A DNA stretch of 64,000 bases from Aphanomyces cochlioides (GCA_019828595.1 JAHQRK010000017.1:1-64000); one strand, 5' to 3'. Positions 12,909 through 29,229 are shown, numbered from the stretch's first letter. Notes: generated from the letters alone by a model not told the origin. Numbers and translations: made by a program.

Positions 12909-15900
12909 CGATTGATTGTTTCGCGAGACATCTTAATCGATTATGTGAATAGTGATGTCTACTTGTTGGCTTACGCATTGTAGACCACTCGCCTATATCG
13001 ATGCTTAACCAGTGGTTTCATGCATGCGTGAATAGATGGAGTCCATTCTTCATATTCGATGTGTTTCTCAGAAGATGACATGTGCTTGTGATAATACACT
13101 TATTCAGTCATAGATGCCTTGTTTCGCAATTTCCAATTGTCATATGTATATTCCCCATTTTTGAGAAATAGACATGTCTTCAATGGATATGTGTGTCAAA
13201 TAAATAAATGACACTTTCATTGAAATGTCGGAGGTATATTCTGATATCTGATGCATAGTATAGAATTGTTGATATATAAGGACTATCAGTTTGTTATCTC
13301 TCAGACACAACGTTTTTGGTTTTGAGTTCTATTACGGACATGTTCAAAACGGTTTAAAAACACGTTTAACTGTTTAAAACATGAAAACAAAAACGTTTTA
13401 TTGTTTCAAACACGTCAAAAACATGTTAAACGTGTTCTATTCATGTTTCGACCTGTTATTTTCGGGTTTCGAACACGTTTGATTGATGTCCACGACATCT
13501 GGATATTACGTTGGAACCTTGATTGAGCACAACGACCTCCAGAATGCGATGATTTCTAGTGTACATGTGCTGCTCTGAGCTAATCATGCCGTTTTACTCA
13601 TGGTAATAGCTGCGTCAAATATACTTGAGCTCTCCACTTAAACTGTTATTACTCCTGCATAGTTGCGCCATTTCTCGATACCATTGTTTTCGTATCTGTC
13701 GCTGCTTTTGATTTAGAGTTCTAATGGATATATCAGAACCCTTGGCTCTGACTTTGACCGAACATGCCATTCAAGGCCAAGCGATCGGCGTCGAGGCGCT
13801 CTTGACGGCGTTCTCGGTAGCGACGGCGACGAAGACTGGCCATTTGAAGCATGTCTTCAGCCATAGAGTGGTAGCGAGCCAAGACGGAGGTAACGTTATA
13901 GAAACTTCTATCCTCCATGCGCAATGGGTGCATGCTTGCATGAAAATTGGTCATCGATTGATTGTTTCGCGAGACATCTTAATCGATTATGTGAATAGTG
14001 ATGTCTACTTGTTGGCTTACGCATTGTAGACCACTCGCCTATATCGATGCTTAACCAGTGGTTTCATGCATGCGTGAATAGATGGAGTCCATTCTTCATA
14101 TTCGATGTGTTTCTCAGAAGATGACATGTGCTTGTGATAATACACTTATTCAGTCATAGATGCCTTGTTTCGCAATTTCCAATTGTCATATGTATATTCC
14201 CCATTTTTGAGAAATAGACATGTCTTCAATGGATATGTGTGTCAAATAAATAAATGACACTTTCATTGAAATGTCGGAGGTATATTCTGATATCTGATGC
14301 ATAGTATAGAATTGTTGATATATAAGGACTATCAGTTTGTTATCTCTCAGACACAACGTTTTTGGTTTTGAGTTCTATTACGGACATGTTCAAAACGGTT
14401 TAAAAACACGTTTAACTGTTTAAAACATGAAAACAAAAACGTTTTATTGTTTCAAACACGTCAAAAACATGTTAAACGTGTTCTATTCATGTTTCGACCT
14501 GTTATTTTCGGGTTTCGAACACGTTTGATTGATGTCCACGACATCTGGATATTACGTTGGAACCTTGATTGAGCACAACGACCTCCAGAATGCGATGATT
14601 TCTAGTGTACATGTGCTGCTCTGAGCTAATCATGCCGTTTTACTCATGGTAATAGCTGCGTCAAATATACTTGAGCTCTCCACTTAAACTGTTATTACTC
14701 CTGCATAGTTGCGCCATTTCTCGATACCATTGTTTTCGTATCTGTCGCTGCTTTTGATTTAGAGTTCTAATGGATATATCAGAACCCTTGGCTCTGACTT
14801 TGACCGAACATGCCATTCAAGGCCAAGCGATCGGCGTCGAGGCGCTCTTGACGGCGTTCTCGGTAGCGACGGCGACGAAGACTGGCCATTTGAAGCATGT
14901 CTTCAGCCATAGAGTGGTAGCGAGCCAAGACGGAGGTAACGTTATAGAAACTTCTATCCTCCATGCGCAATGGGTGCATGCTTGCATGAAAATTGGTCAT
15001 CGATTGATTGTTTCGCGAGACATCTTAATCGATTATGTGAATAGTGATGTCTACTTGTTGGCTTACGCATTGTAGACCACTCGCCTATATCGATGCTTAA
15101 CCAGTGGTTTCATGCATGCGTGAATAGATGGAGTCCATTCTTCATATTCGATGTGTTTCTCAGAAGATGACATGTGCTTGTGATAATACACTTATTCAGT
15201 CATAGATGCCTTGTTTCGCAATTTCCAATTGTCATATGTATATTCCCCATTTTTGAGAAATAGACATGTCTTCAATGGATATGTGTGTCAAATAAATAAA
15301 TGACACTTTCATTGAAATGTCGGAGGTATATTCTGATATCTGATGCATAGTATAGAATTGTTGATATATAAGGACTATCAGTTTGTTATCTCTCAGACAC
15401 AACGTTTTTGGTTTTGAGTTCTATTACGGACATGTTCAAAACGGTTTAAAAACACGTTTAACTGTTTAAAACATGAAAACAAAAACGTTTTATTGTTTCA
15501 AACACGTCAAAAACATGTTAAACGTGTTCTATTCATGTTTCGACCTGTTATTTTCGGGTTTCGAACACGTTTGATTGATGTCCACGACATCTGGATATTA
15601 CGTTGGAACCTTGATTGAGCACAACGACCTCCAGAATGCGATGATTTCTAGTGTACATGTGCTGCTCTGAGCTAATCATGCCGTTTTACTCATGGTAATA
15701 GCTGCGTCAAATATACTTGAGCTCTCCACTTAAACTGTTATTACTCCTGCATAGTTGCGCCATTTCTCGATACCATTGTTTTCGTATCTGTCGCTGCTTT
15801 TGATTTAGAGTTCTAATGGATATATCAGAACCCTTGGCTCTGACTTTGACCGAACATGCCATTCAAGGCCAAGCGATCGGCGTCGAGGCGCTCTTGACGG

Positions 15901-18900
15901 CGTTCTCGGTAGCGACGGCGACGAAGACTGGCCATTTGAAGCATGTCTTCAGCCATAGAGTGGTAGCGAGCCAAGACGGAGGTAACGTTATAGAAACTTC
16001 TATCCTCCATGCGCAATGGGTGCATGCTTGCATGAAAATTGGTCATCGATTGATTGTTTCGCGAGACATCTTAATCGATTATGTGAATAGTGATGTCTAC
16101 TTGTTGGCTTACGCATTGTAGACCACTCGCCTATATCGATGCTTAACCAGTGGTTTCATGCATGCGTGAATAGATGGAGTCCATTCTTCATATTCGATGT
16201 GTTTCTCAGAAGATGACATGTGCTTGTGATAATACACTTATTCAGTCATAGATGCCTTGTTTCGCAATTTCCAATTGTCATATGTATATTCCCCATTTTT
16301 GAGAAATAGACATGTCTTCAATGGATATGTGTGTCAAATAAATAAATGACACTTTCATTGAAATGTCGGAGGTATATTCTGATATCTGATGCATAGTATA
16401 GAATTGTTGATATATAAGGACTATCAGTTTGTTATCTCTCAGACACAACGTTTTTGGTTTTGAGTTCTATTACGGACATGTTCAAAACGGTTTAAAAACA
16501 CGTTTAACTGTTTAAAACATGAAAACAAAAACGTTTTATTGTTTCAAACACGTCAAAAACATGTTAAACGTGTTCTATTCATGTTTCGACCTGTTATTTT
16601 CGGGTTTCGAACACGTTTGATTGATGTCCACGACATCTGGATATTACGTTGGAACCTTGATTGAGCACAACGACCTCCAGAATGCGATGATTTCTAGTGT
16701 ACATGTGCTGCTCTGAGCTAATCATGCCGTTTTACTCATGGTAATAGCTGCGTCAAATATACTTGAGCTCTCCACTTAAACTGTTATTACTCCTGCATAG
16801 TTGCGCCATTTCTCGATACCATTGTTTTCGTATCTGTCGCTGCTTTTGATTTAGAGTTCTAATGGATATATCAGAACCCTTGGCTCTGACTTTGACCGAA
16901 CATGCCATTCAAGGCCAAGCGATCGGCGTCGAGGCGCTCTTGACGGCGTTCTCGGTAGCGACGGCGACGAAGACTGGCCATTTGAAGCATGTCTTCAGCC
17001 ATAGAGTGGTAGCGAGCCAAGACGGAGGTAACGTTATAGAAACTTCTATCCTCCATGCGCAATGGGTGCATGCTTGCATGAAAATTGGTCATCGATTGAT
17101 TGTTTCGCGAGACATCTTAATCGATTATGTGAATAGTGATGTCTACTTGTTGGCTTACGCATTGTAGACCACTCGCCTATATCGATGCTTAACCAGTGGT
17201 TTCATGCATGCGTGAATAGATGGAGTCCATTCTTCATATTCGATGTGTTTCTCAGAAGATGACATGTGCTTGTGATAATACACTTATTCAGTCATAGATG
17301 CCTTGTTTCGCAATTTCCAATTGTCATATGTATATTCCCCATTTTTGAGAAATAGACATGTCTTCAATGGATATGTGTGTCAAATAAATAAATGACACTT
17401 TCATTGAAATGTCGGAGGTATATTCTGATATCTGATGCATAGTATAGAATTGTTGATATATAAGGACTATCAGTTTGTTATCTCTCAGACACAACGTTTT
17501 TGGTTTTGAGTTCTATTACGGACATGTTCAAAACGGTTTAAAAACACGTTTAACTGTTTAAAACATGAAAACAAAAACGTTTTATTGTTTCAAACACGTC
17601 AAAAACATGTTAAACGTGTTCTATTCATGTTTCGACCTGTTATTTTCGGGTTTCGAACACGTTTGATTGATGTCCACGACATCTGGATATTACGTTGGAA
17701 CCTTGATTGAGCACAACGACCTCCAGAATGCGATGATTTCTAGTGTACATGTGCTGCTCTGAGCTAATCATGCCGTTTTACTCATGGTAATAGCTGCGTC
17801 AAATATACTTGAGCTCTCCACTTAAACTGTTATTACTCCTGCATAGTTGCGCCATTTCTCGATACCATTGTTTTCGTATCTGTCGCTGCTTTTGATTTAG
17901 AGTTCTAATGGATATATCAGAACCCTTGGCTCTGACTTTGACCGAACATGCCATTCAAGGCCAAGCGATCGGCGTCGAGGCGCTCTTGACGGCGTTCTCG
18001 GTAGCGACGGCGACGAAGACTGGCCATTTGAAGCATGTCTTCAGCCATAGAGTGGTAGCGAGCCAAGACGGAGGTAACGTTATAGAAACTTCTATCCTCC
18101 ATGCGCAATGGGTGCATGCTTGCATGAAAATTGGTCATCGATTGATTGTTTCGCGAGACATCTTAATCGATTATGTGAATAGTGATGTCTACTTGTTGGC
18201 TTACGCATTGTAGACCACTCGCCTATATCGATGCTTAACCAGTGGTTTCATGCATGCGTGAATAGATGGAGTCCATTCTTCATATTCGATGTGTTTCTCA
18301 GAAGATGACATGTGCTTGTGATAATACACTTATTCAGTCATAGATGCCTTGTTTCGCAATTTCCAATTGTCATATGTATATTCCCCATTTTTGAGAAATA
18401 GACATGTCTTCAATGGATATGTGTGTCAAATAAATAAATGACACTTTCATTGAAATGTCGGAGGTATATTCTGATATCTGATGCATAGTATAGAATTGTT
18501 GATATATAAGGACTATCAGTTTGTTATCTCTCAGACACAACGTTTTTGGTTTTGAGTTCTATTACGGACATGTTCAAAACGGTTTAAAAACACGTTTAAC
18601 TGTTTAAAACATGAAAACAAAAACGTTTTATTGTTTCAAACACGTCAAAAACATGTTAAACGTGTTCTATTCATGTTTCGACCTGTTATTTTCGGGTTTC
18701 GAACACGTTTGATTGATGTCCACGACATCTGGATATTACGTTGGAACCTTGATTGAGCACAACGACCTCCAGAATGCGATGATTTCTAGTGTACATGTGC
18801 TGCTCTGAGCTAATCATGCCGTTTTACTCATGGTAATAGCTGCGTCAAATATACTTGAGCTCTCCACTTAAACTGTTATTACTCCTGCATAGTTGCGCCA

Positions 18901-21900
18901 TTTCTCGATACCATTGTTTTCGTATCTGTCGCTGCTTTTGATTTAGAGTTCTAATGGATATATCAGAACCCTTGGCTCTGACTTTGACCGAACATGCCAT
19001 TCAAGGCCAAGCGATCGGCGTCGAGGCGCTCTTGACGGCGTTCTCGGTAGCGACGGCGACGAAGACTGGCCATTTGAAGCATGTCTTCAGCCATAGAGTG
19101 GTAGCGAGCCAAGACGGAGGTAACGTTATAGAAACTTCTATCCTCCATGCGCAATGGGTGCATGCTTGCATGAAAATTGGTCATCGATTGATTGTTTCGC
19201 GAGACATCTTAATCGATTATGTGAATAGTGATGTCTACTTGTTGGCTTACGCATTGTAGACCACTCGCCTATATCGATGCTTAACCAGTGGTTTCATGCA
19301 TGCGTGAATAGATGGAGTCCATTCTTCATATTCGATGTGTTTCTCAGAAGATGACATGTGCTTGTGATAATACACTTATTCAGTCATAGATGCCTTGTTT
19401 CGCAATTTCCAATTGTCATATGTATATTCCCCATTTTTGAGAAATAGACATGTCTTCAATGGATATGTGTGTCAAATAAATAAATGACACTTTCATTGAA
19501 ATGTCGGAGGTATATTCTGATATCTGATGCATAGTATAGAATTGTTGATATATAAGGACTATCAGTTTGTTATCTCTCAGACACAACGTTTTTGGTTTTG
19601 AGTTCTATTACGGACATGTTCAAAACGGTTTAAAAACACGTTTAACTGTTTAAAACATGAAAACAAAAACGTTTTATTGTTTCAAACACGTCAAAAACAT
19701 GTTAAACGTGTTCTATTCATGTTTCGACCTGTTATTTTCGGGTTTCGAACACGTTTGATTGATGTCCACGACATCTGGATATTACGTTGGAACCTTGATT
19801 GAGCACAACGACCTCCAGAATGCGATGATTTCTAGTGTACATGTGCTGCTCTGATCTAATCATGCCGTTTTACTCATGGTAATAGCTGCGTCAAATATAC
19901 TTGAGCTCTCCACTTAAACTGTTATTACTCCTGCATAGTTGCGCCATTTCTCGATACCATTGTTTTCGTATCTGTCGCTGCTTTTGATTTAGAGTTCTAA
20001 TGGATATATCAGAACCCTTGGCTCTGACTTTGACCGAACATGCCATTCAAGGCCAAGCGATCGGCGTCGAGGCGCTCTTGACGGCGTTCTCGGTAGCGAC
20101 GGCGACGAAGACTGGCCATTTGAAGCATGTCTTCAGCCATAGAGTGGTAGCGAGCCAAGACGGAGGTAACGTTATAGAAACTTCTATCCTCCATGCGCAA
20201 TGGGTGCATGCTTGCATGAAAATTGGTCATCGATTGATTGTTTCGCGAGACATCTTAATCGATTATGTGAATAGTGATGTCTACTTGTTGGCTTACGCAT
20301 TGTAGACCACTCGCCTATATCGATGCTTAACCAGTGGTTTCATGCATGCGTGAATAGATGGAGTCCATTCTTCATATTCGATGTGTTTCTCAGAAGATGA
20401 CATGTGCTTGTGATAATACACTTATTCAGTCATAGATGCCTTGTTTCGCAATTTCCAATTGTCATATGTATATTCCCCATTTTTGAGAAATAGACATGTC
20501 TTCAATGGATATGTGTGTCAAATAAATAAATGACACTTTCATTGAAATGTCGGAGGTATATTCTGATATCTGATGCATAGTATAGAATTGTTGATATATA
20601 AGGACTATCAGTTTGTTATCTCTCAGACACAACGTTTTTGGTTTTGAGTTCTATTACGGACATGTTCAAAACGGTTTAAAAACACGTTTAACTGTTTAAA
20701 ACATGAAAACAAAAACGTTTTATTGTTTCAAACACGTCAAAAACATGTTAAACGTGTTCTATTCATGTTTCGACCTGTTATTTTCGGGTTTCGAACACGT
20801 TTGATTGATGTCCACGACATCTGGATATTACGTTGGAACCTTGATTGAGCACAACGACCTCCAGAATGCGATGATTTCTAGTGTACATGTGCTGCTCTGA
20901 GCTAATCATGCCGTTTTACTCATGGTAATAGCTGCGTCAAATATACTTGAGCTCTCCACTTAAACTGTTATTACTCCTGCATAGTTGCGCCATTTCTCGA
21001 TACCATTGTTTTCGTATCTGTCGCTGCTTTTGATTTAGAGTTCTAATGGATATATCAGAACCCTTGGCTCTGACTTTGACCGAACATGCCATTCAAGGCC
21101 AAGCGATCGGCGTCGAGGCGCTCTTGACGGCGTTCTCGGTAGCGACGGCGACGAAGACTGGCCATTTGAAGCATGTCTTCAGCCATAGAGTGGTAGCGAG
21201 CCAAGACGGAGGTAACGTTATAGAAACTTCTATCCTCCATGCGCAATGGGTGCATGCTTGCATGAAAATTGGTCATCGATTGATTGTTTCGCGAGACATC
21301 TTAATCGATTATGTGAATAGTGATGTCTACTTGTTGGCTTACGCATTGTAGACCACTCGCCTATATCGATGCTTAACCAGTGGTTTCATGCATGCGTGAA
21401 TAGATGGAGTCCATTCTTCATATTCGATGTGTTTCTCAGAAGATGACATGTGCTTGTGATAATACACTTATTCAGTCATAGATGCCTTGTTTCGCAATTT
21501 CCAATTGTCATATGTATATTCCCCATTTTTGAGAAATAGACATGTCTTCAATGGATATGTGTGTCAAATAAATAAATGACACTTTCATTGAAATGTCGGA
21601 GGTATATTCTGATATCTGATTCATAGTATAGAATTGTTGATATATAAGGACTATCAGTTTGTTATCTCTCAGACACAACGTTTTTGGTTTTGAGTTCTAT
21701 TACGGACATGTTCAAAACGGTTTAAAAACACGTTTAACTGTTTAAAACATGAAAACAAAAACGTTTTATTGTTTCAAACACGTCAAAAACATGTTAAACG
21801 TGTTCTATTCATGTTTCGACCTGTTATTTTCGGGTTTCGAACACGTTTGATTGATGTCCACGACATCTGGATATTACGTTGGAACCTTGATTGAGCACAA

Positions 21901-24900
21901 CGACCTCCAGAATGCGATGATTTCTAGTGTACATGTGCTGCTCTGAGCTAATCATGCCGTTTTACTCATGGTAATAGCTGCGTCAAATATACTTGAGCTC
22001 TCCACTTAAACTGTTATTACTCCTGCATAGTTGCGCCATTTCTCGATACCATTGTTTTCGTATCTGTCGCTGCTTTTGATTTAGAGTTCTAATGGATATA
22101 TCAGAACCCTTGGCTCTGACTTTGACCGAACATGCCATTCAAGGCCAAGCGATCGGCGTCGAGGCGCTCTTGACGGCGTTCTCGGTAGCGACGGCGACGA
22201 AGACTGGCCATTTGAAGCATGTCTTCAGCCATAGAGTGGTAGCGAGCCAAGACGGAGGTAACGTTATAGAAACTTCTATCCTCCATGCGCAATGGGTGCA
22301 TGCTTGCATGAAAATTGGTCATCGATTGATTGTTTCGCGAGACATCTTAATCGATTATGTGAATAGTGATGTCTACTTGTTGGCTTACGCATTGTAGACC
22401 ACTCGCCTATATCGATGCTTAACCAGTGGTTTCATGCATGCGTGAATAGATGGAGTCCATTCTTCATATTCGATGTGTTTCTCAGAAGATGACATGTGCT
22501 TGTGATAATACACTTATTCAGTCATAGATGCCTTGTTTCGCAATTTCCAATTGTCATATGTATATTCCCCATTTTTGAGAAATAGACATGTCTTCAATGG
22601 ATATGTGTGTCAAATAAATAAATGACACTTTCATTGAAATGTCGGAGGTATATTCTGATATCTGATGCATAGTATAGAATTGTTGATATATAAGGACTAT
22701 CAGTTTGTTATCTCTCAGACACAACGTTTTTGGTTTTGAGTTCTATTACGGACATGTTCAAAACGGTTTAAAAACACGTTTAACTGTTTAAAACATGAAA
22801 ACAAAAACGTTTTATTGTTTCAAACACGTCAAAAACATGTTAAACGTGTTCTATTCATGTTTCGACCTGTTATTTTCGGGTTTCGAACACGTTTGATTGA
22901 TGTCCACGACATCTGGATATTACGTTGGAACCTTGATTGAGCACAACGACCTCCAGAATGCGATGATTTCTAGTGTACATGTGCTGCTCTGAGCTAATCA
23001 TGCCGTTTTACTCATGGTAATAGCTGCGTCAAATATACTTGAGCTCTCCACTTAAACTGTTATTACTCCTGCATAGTTGCGCCATTTCTCGATACCATTG
23101 TTTTCGTATCTGTCGCTGCTTTTGATTTAGAGTTCTAATGGATATATCAGAACCCTTGGCTCTGACTTTGACCGAACATGCCATTCAAGGCCAAGCGATC
23201 GGCGTCGAGGCGCTCTTGACGGCGTTCTCGGTAGCGACGGCGACGAAGACTGGCCATTTGAAGCATGTCTTCAGCCATAGAGTGGTAGCGAGCCAAGACG
23301 GAGGTAACGTTATAGAAACTTCTATCCTCCATGCGCAATGGGTGCATGCTTGCATGAAAATTGGTCATCGATTGATTGTTTCGCGAGACATCTTAATCGA
23401 TTATGTGAATAGTGATGTCTACTTGTTGGCTTACGCATTGTAGACCACTCGCCTATATCGATGCTTAACCAGTGGTTTCATGCATGCGTGAATAGATGGA
23501 GTCCATTCTTCATATTCGATGTGTTTCTCAGAAGATGACATGTGCTTGTGATAATACACTTATTCAGTCATAGATGCCTTGTTTCGCAATTTCCAATTGT
23601 CATATGTATATTCCCCATTTTTGAGAAATAGACATGTCTTCAATGGATATGTGTGTCAAATAAATAAATGACACTTTCATTGAAATGTCGGAGGTATATT
23701 CTGATATCTGATGCATAGTATAGAATTGTTGATATATAAGGACTATCAGTTTGTTATCTCTCAGACACAACGTTTTTGGTTTTGAGTTCTATTACGGACA
23801 TGTTCAAAACGGTTTAAAAACACGTTTAACTGTTTAAAACATGAAAACAAAAACGTTTTATTGTTTCAAACACGTCAAAAACATGTTAAACGTGTTCTAT
23901 TCATGTTTCGACCTGTTATTTTCGGGTTTCGAACACGTTTGATTGATGTCCACGACATCTGGATATTACGTTGGAACCTTGATTGAGCACAACGACCTCC
24001 AGAATGCGATGATTTCTAGTGTACATGTGCTGCTCTGAGCTAATCATGCCGTTTTACTCATGGTAATAGCTGCGTCAAATATACTTGAGCTCTCCACTTA
24101 AACTGTTATTACTCCTGCATAGTTGCGCCATTTCTCGATACCATTGTTTTCGTATCTGTCGCTGCTTTTGATTTAGAGTTCTAATGGATATATCAGAACC
24201 CTTGGCTCTGACTTTGACCGAACATGCCATTCAAGGCCAAGCGATCGGCGTCGAGGCGCTCTTGACGGCGTTCTCGGTAGCGACGGCGACGAAGACTGGC
24301 CATTTGAAGCATGTCTTCAGCCATAGAGTGGTAGCGAGCCAAGACGGAGGTAACGTTATAGAAACTTCTATCCTCCATGCGCAATGGGTGCATGCTTGCA
24401 TGAAAATTGGTCATCGATTGATTGTTTCGCGAGACATCTTAATCGATTATGTGAATAGTGATGTCTACTTGTTGGCTTACGCATTGTAGACCACTCGCCT
24501 ATATCGATGCTTAACCAGTGGTTTCATGCATGCGTGAATAGATGGAGTCCATTCTTCATATTCGATGTGTTTCTCAGAAGATGACATGTGCTTGTGATAA
24601 TACACTTATTCAGTCATAGATGCCTTGTTTCGCAATTTCCAATTGTCATATGTATATTCCCCATTTTTGAGAAATAGACATGTCTTCAATGGATATGTGT
24701 GTCAAATAAATAAATGACACTTTCATTGAAATGTCGGAGGTATATTCTGATATCTGATGTATAGTATAGAATTGTTGATATATAAGGACTATCAGTTTGT
24801 TATCTCTCAGACACAACGTTTTTGGTTTTGAGTTCTATTACGGACATGTTCAAAACGGTTTAAAAACACGTTTAACTGTTTAAAACATGAAAACAAAAAC

Positions 24901-27139
24901 GTTTTATTGTTTCAAACACGTCAAAAACATGTTAAACGTGTTCTATTCATGTTTCGACCTGTTATTTTCGGGTTTCGAACACGTTTGATTGATGTCCACG
25001 ACATCTGGATATTACGTTGGAACCTTGATTGAGCACAACGACCTCCAGAATGCGATGATTTCTAGTGTACATGTGCTGCTCTGAGCTAATCATGCCGTTT
25101 TACTCATGGTAATAGCTGCGTCAAATATACTTGAGCTCTCCACTTAAACTGTTATTACTCCTGCATAGTTGCGCCATTTCTCGATACCATTGTTTTCGTA
25201 TCTGTCGCTGCTTTTGATTTAGAGTTCTAATGGATATATCAGAACCCTTGGCTCTGACTTTGACCGAACATGCCATTCAAGGCCAAGCGATCGGCGTCGA
25301 GGCGCTCTTGACGGCGTTCTCGGTAGCGACGGCGACGAAGACTGGCCATTTGAAGCATGTCTTCAGCCATAGAGTGGTAGCGAGCCAAGACGGAGGTAAC
25401 GTTATAGAAACTTCTATCCTCCATGCGCAATGGGTGCATGCTTGCATGAAAATTGGTCATCGATTGATTGTTTCGCGAGACATCTTAATCGATTATGTGA
25501 ATAGTGATGTCTACTTGTTGGCTTACGCATTGTAGACCACTCGCCTATATCGATGCTTAACCAGTGGTTTCATGCATGCGTGAATAGATGGAGTCCATTC
25601 TTCATATTCGATGTGTTTCTCAGAAGATGACATGTGCTTGTGATAATACACTTATTCAGTCATAGATGCCTTGTTTCGCAATTTCCAATTGTCATATGTA
25701 TATTCCCCATTTTTGAGAAATAGACATGTCTTCAATGGATATGTGTGTCAAATAAATAAATGACACTTTCATTGAAATGTCGGAGGTATATTCTGATATC
25801 TGATGCATAGTATAGAATTGTTGATATATAAGGACTATCAGTTTGTTATCTCTCAGACACAACGTTTTTGGTTTTGAGTTCTATTACGGACATGTTCAAA
25901 ACGGTTTAAAAACACGTTTAACTGTTTAAAACATGAAAACAAAAACGTTTTATTGTTTCAAACACGTCAAAAACATGTTAAACGTGTTCTATTCATGTTT
26001 CGACCTGTTATTTTCGGGTTTCGAACACGTTTGATTGATGTCCACGACATCTGGATATTACGTTGGAACCTTGATTGAGCACAACGACCTCCAGAATGCG
26101 ATGATTTCTAGTGTACATGTGCTGCTCTGAGCTAATCATGCCGTTTTACTCATGGTAATAGCTGCGTCAAATATACTTGAGCTCTCCACTTAAACTGTTA
26201 TTACTCCTGCATAGTTGCGCCATTTCTCGATACCATTGTTTTCGTATCTGTCGCTGCTTTTGATTTAGAGTTCTAATGGATATATCAGAACCCTTGGCTC
26301 TGACTTTGACCGAACATGCCATTCAAGGCCAAGCGATCGGCGTCGAGGCGCTCTTGACGGCGTTCTCGGTAGCGACGGCGACGAAGACTGGCCATTTGAA
26401 GCATGTCTTCAGCCATAGAGTGGTAGCGAGCCAAGACGGAGGTAACGTTATAGAAACTTCTATCCTCCATGCGCAATGGGTGCATGCTTGCATGAAAATT
26501 GGTCATCGATTGATTGTTTCGCGAGACATCTTAATCGATTATGTGAATAGTGATGTCTACTTGTTGGCTTACGCATTGTAGACCACTCGCCTATATCGAT
26601 GCTTAACCAGTGGTTTCATGCATGCGTGAATAGATGGAGTCCATTCTTCATATTCGATGTGTTTCTCAGAAGATGACATGTGCTTGTGATAATACACTTA
26701 TTCAGTCATAGATGCCTTGTTTCGCAATTTCCAATTGTCATATGTATATTCCCCATTTTTGAGAAATAGACATGTCTTCAATGGATATGTGTGTCAAATA
26801 AATAAATGACACTTTCATTGAAATGTCGGAGGTATATTCTGATATCTGATGCATAGTATAGAATTGTTGATATATAAGGACTATCAGTTTGTTATCTCTC
26901 AGACACAACGTTTTTGGTTTTGAGTTCTATTACGGACATGTTCAAAACGGTTTAAAAACACGTTTAACTGTTTAAAACATGAAAACAAAAACGTTTTATT
27001 GTTTCAAACACGTCAAAAACATGTTAAACGTGTTCTATTCATGTTTCGACCTGTTATTTTCGGGTTTCGAACACGTTTGATTGATGTCCACGACATCTGG
27101 ATATTACGTTGGAACCTTGATTGAGCACAACGACCTCCA

Positions 27140-29229
27140 GAATGCGATGATTTCTAGTGTACATGTGCTGCTCTGAGCTAATCATGCCGTTTTACTCATG
27201 GTAATAGCTGCGTCAAATATACTTGAGCTCTCCACTTAAACTGTTATTACTCCTGCATAGTTGCGCCATTTCTCGATACCATTGTTTTCGTATCTGTCGC
27301 TGCTTTTGATTTAGAGTTCTAATGGATATATCAGAACCCTTGGCTCTGACTTTGACCGAACATGCCATTCAAGGCCAAGCGATCGGCGTCGAGGCGCTCT
27401 TGACGGCGTTCTCGGTAGCGACGGCGACGAAGACTGGCCATTTGAAGCATGTCTTCAGCCATAGAGTGGTAGCGAGCCAAGACGGAGGTAACGTTATAGA
27501 AACTTCTATCCTCCATGCGCAATGGGTGCATGCTTGCATGAAAATGGTCATCGATTGATTGTTTCGCGAGACATCTTAATCGATTATGTGAATAGTGATG
27601 TCTACTTGTTGGCTTACGCATTGTAGACCACTCGCCTATATCGATGCTTAACCAGTGGTTTCATGCATGCGTGAATAGATGGAGTCCATTCTTCATATTC
27701 GATGTGTTTCTCAGAAGATGACATGTGCTTGTGATAATACACTTATTCAGTCATAGATGCCTTGTTTCGCAATTTCCAATTGTCATATGTATATTCCCCA
27801 TTTTTGAGAAATAGACATGTCTTCAATGGATATGTGTGTCAAATAAATAAATGACACTTTCATTGAAATGTCGGAGGTATATTCTGATATCTGATGCATA
27901 GTATAGAATTGTTGATATATAAGGACTATCAGTTTGTTATCTCTCAGACACAACGTTTTTGGTTTTGAGTTCTATTACGGACATGTTCAAAACGGTTTAA
28001 AAACACGTTTAACTGTTTAAAACATGAAAACAAAAACGTTTTATTGTTTCAAACACGTCAAAAACATGTTAAACGTGTTCTATTCATGTTTCGACCTGTT
28101 ATTTTCGGGTTTCGAACACGTTTGATTGATGTCCACGACATCTGGATATTACGTTGGAACCTTGATTGAGCACAACGACCTCCAGAATGCGATGATTTCT
28201 AGTGTACATGTGCTGCTCTGAGCTAATCATGCCGTTTTACTCATGGTAATAGCTGCGTCAAATATACTTGAGCTCTCCACTTAAACTGTTATTACTCCTG
28301 CATAGTTGCGCCATTTCTCGATACCATTGTTTTCGTATCTGTCGCTGCTTTTGATTTAGAGTTCTAATGGATATATCAGAACCCTTGGCTCTGACTTTGA
28401 CCGAACATGCCATTCAAGGCCAAGCGATCGGCGTCGAGGCGCTCTTGACGGCGTTCTCGGTAGCGACGGCGACGAAGACTGGCCATTTGAAGCATGTCTT
28501 CAGCCATAGAGTGGTAGCGAGCCAAGACGGAGGTAACGTTATAGAAACTTCTATCCTCCATGCGCAATGGGTGCATGCTTGCATGAAAATGGTCATCGAT
28601 TGATTGTTTCGCGAGACATCTTAATCGATTATGTGAATAGTGATGTCTACTTGTTGGCTTACGCATTGTAGACCACTCGCCTATATCGATGCTTAACCAG
28701 TGGTTTCATGCATGCGTGAATAGATGGAGTCCATTCTTCATATTCGATGTGTTTCTCAGAAGATGACATGTGCTTGTGATAATACACTTATTCAGTCATA
28801 GATGCCTTGTTTCGCAATTTCCAATTGTCATATGTATATTCCCCATTTTTGAGAAATAGACATGTCTTCAATGGATATGTGTGTCAAATAAATAAATGAC
28901 ACTTTCATTGAAATGTCGGAGGTATATTCTGATATCTGATGCATAGTATAGAATTGTTGATATATAAGGACTATCAGTTTGTTATCTCTCAGACACAACG
29001 TTTTTGGTTTTGAGTTCTATTACGGACATGTTCAAAACGGTTTAAAAACACGTTTAACTGTTTAAAACATGAAAACAAAAACGTTTTATTGTTTCAAACA
29101 CGTCAAAAACATGTTAAACGTGTTCTATTCATGTTTCGACCTGTTATTTTCGGGTTTCGAACACGTTTGATTGATGTCCACGACATCTGGATATTACGTT
29201 GGAACCTTGATTGAGCACAACGACCTCCA
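27140..29229 (-). repeat. Two adjacent right-arm units sharing the 1-bp deletion variant
   Basis: Consecutive units read aaaatggtc where the consensus is aaaattggtc (about 27541 and 28586). In both the small ORF is 96 codons on the minus strand and the antisense ORF is 78 codons. Two neighbouring units with the same derived state suggest the variant spread by local duplication or conversion. Confidence 0.85.
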
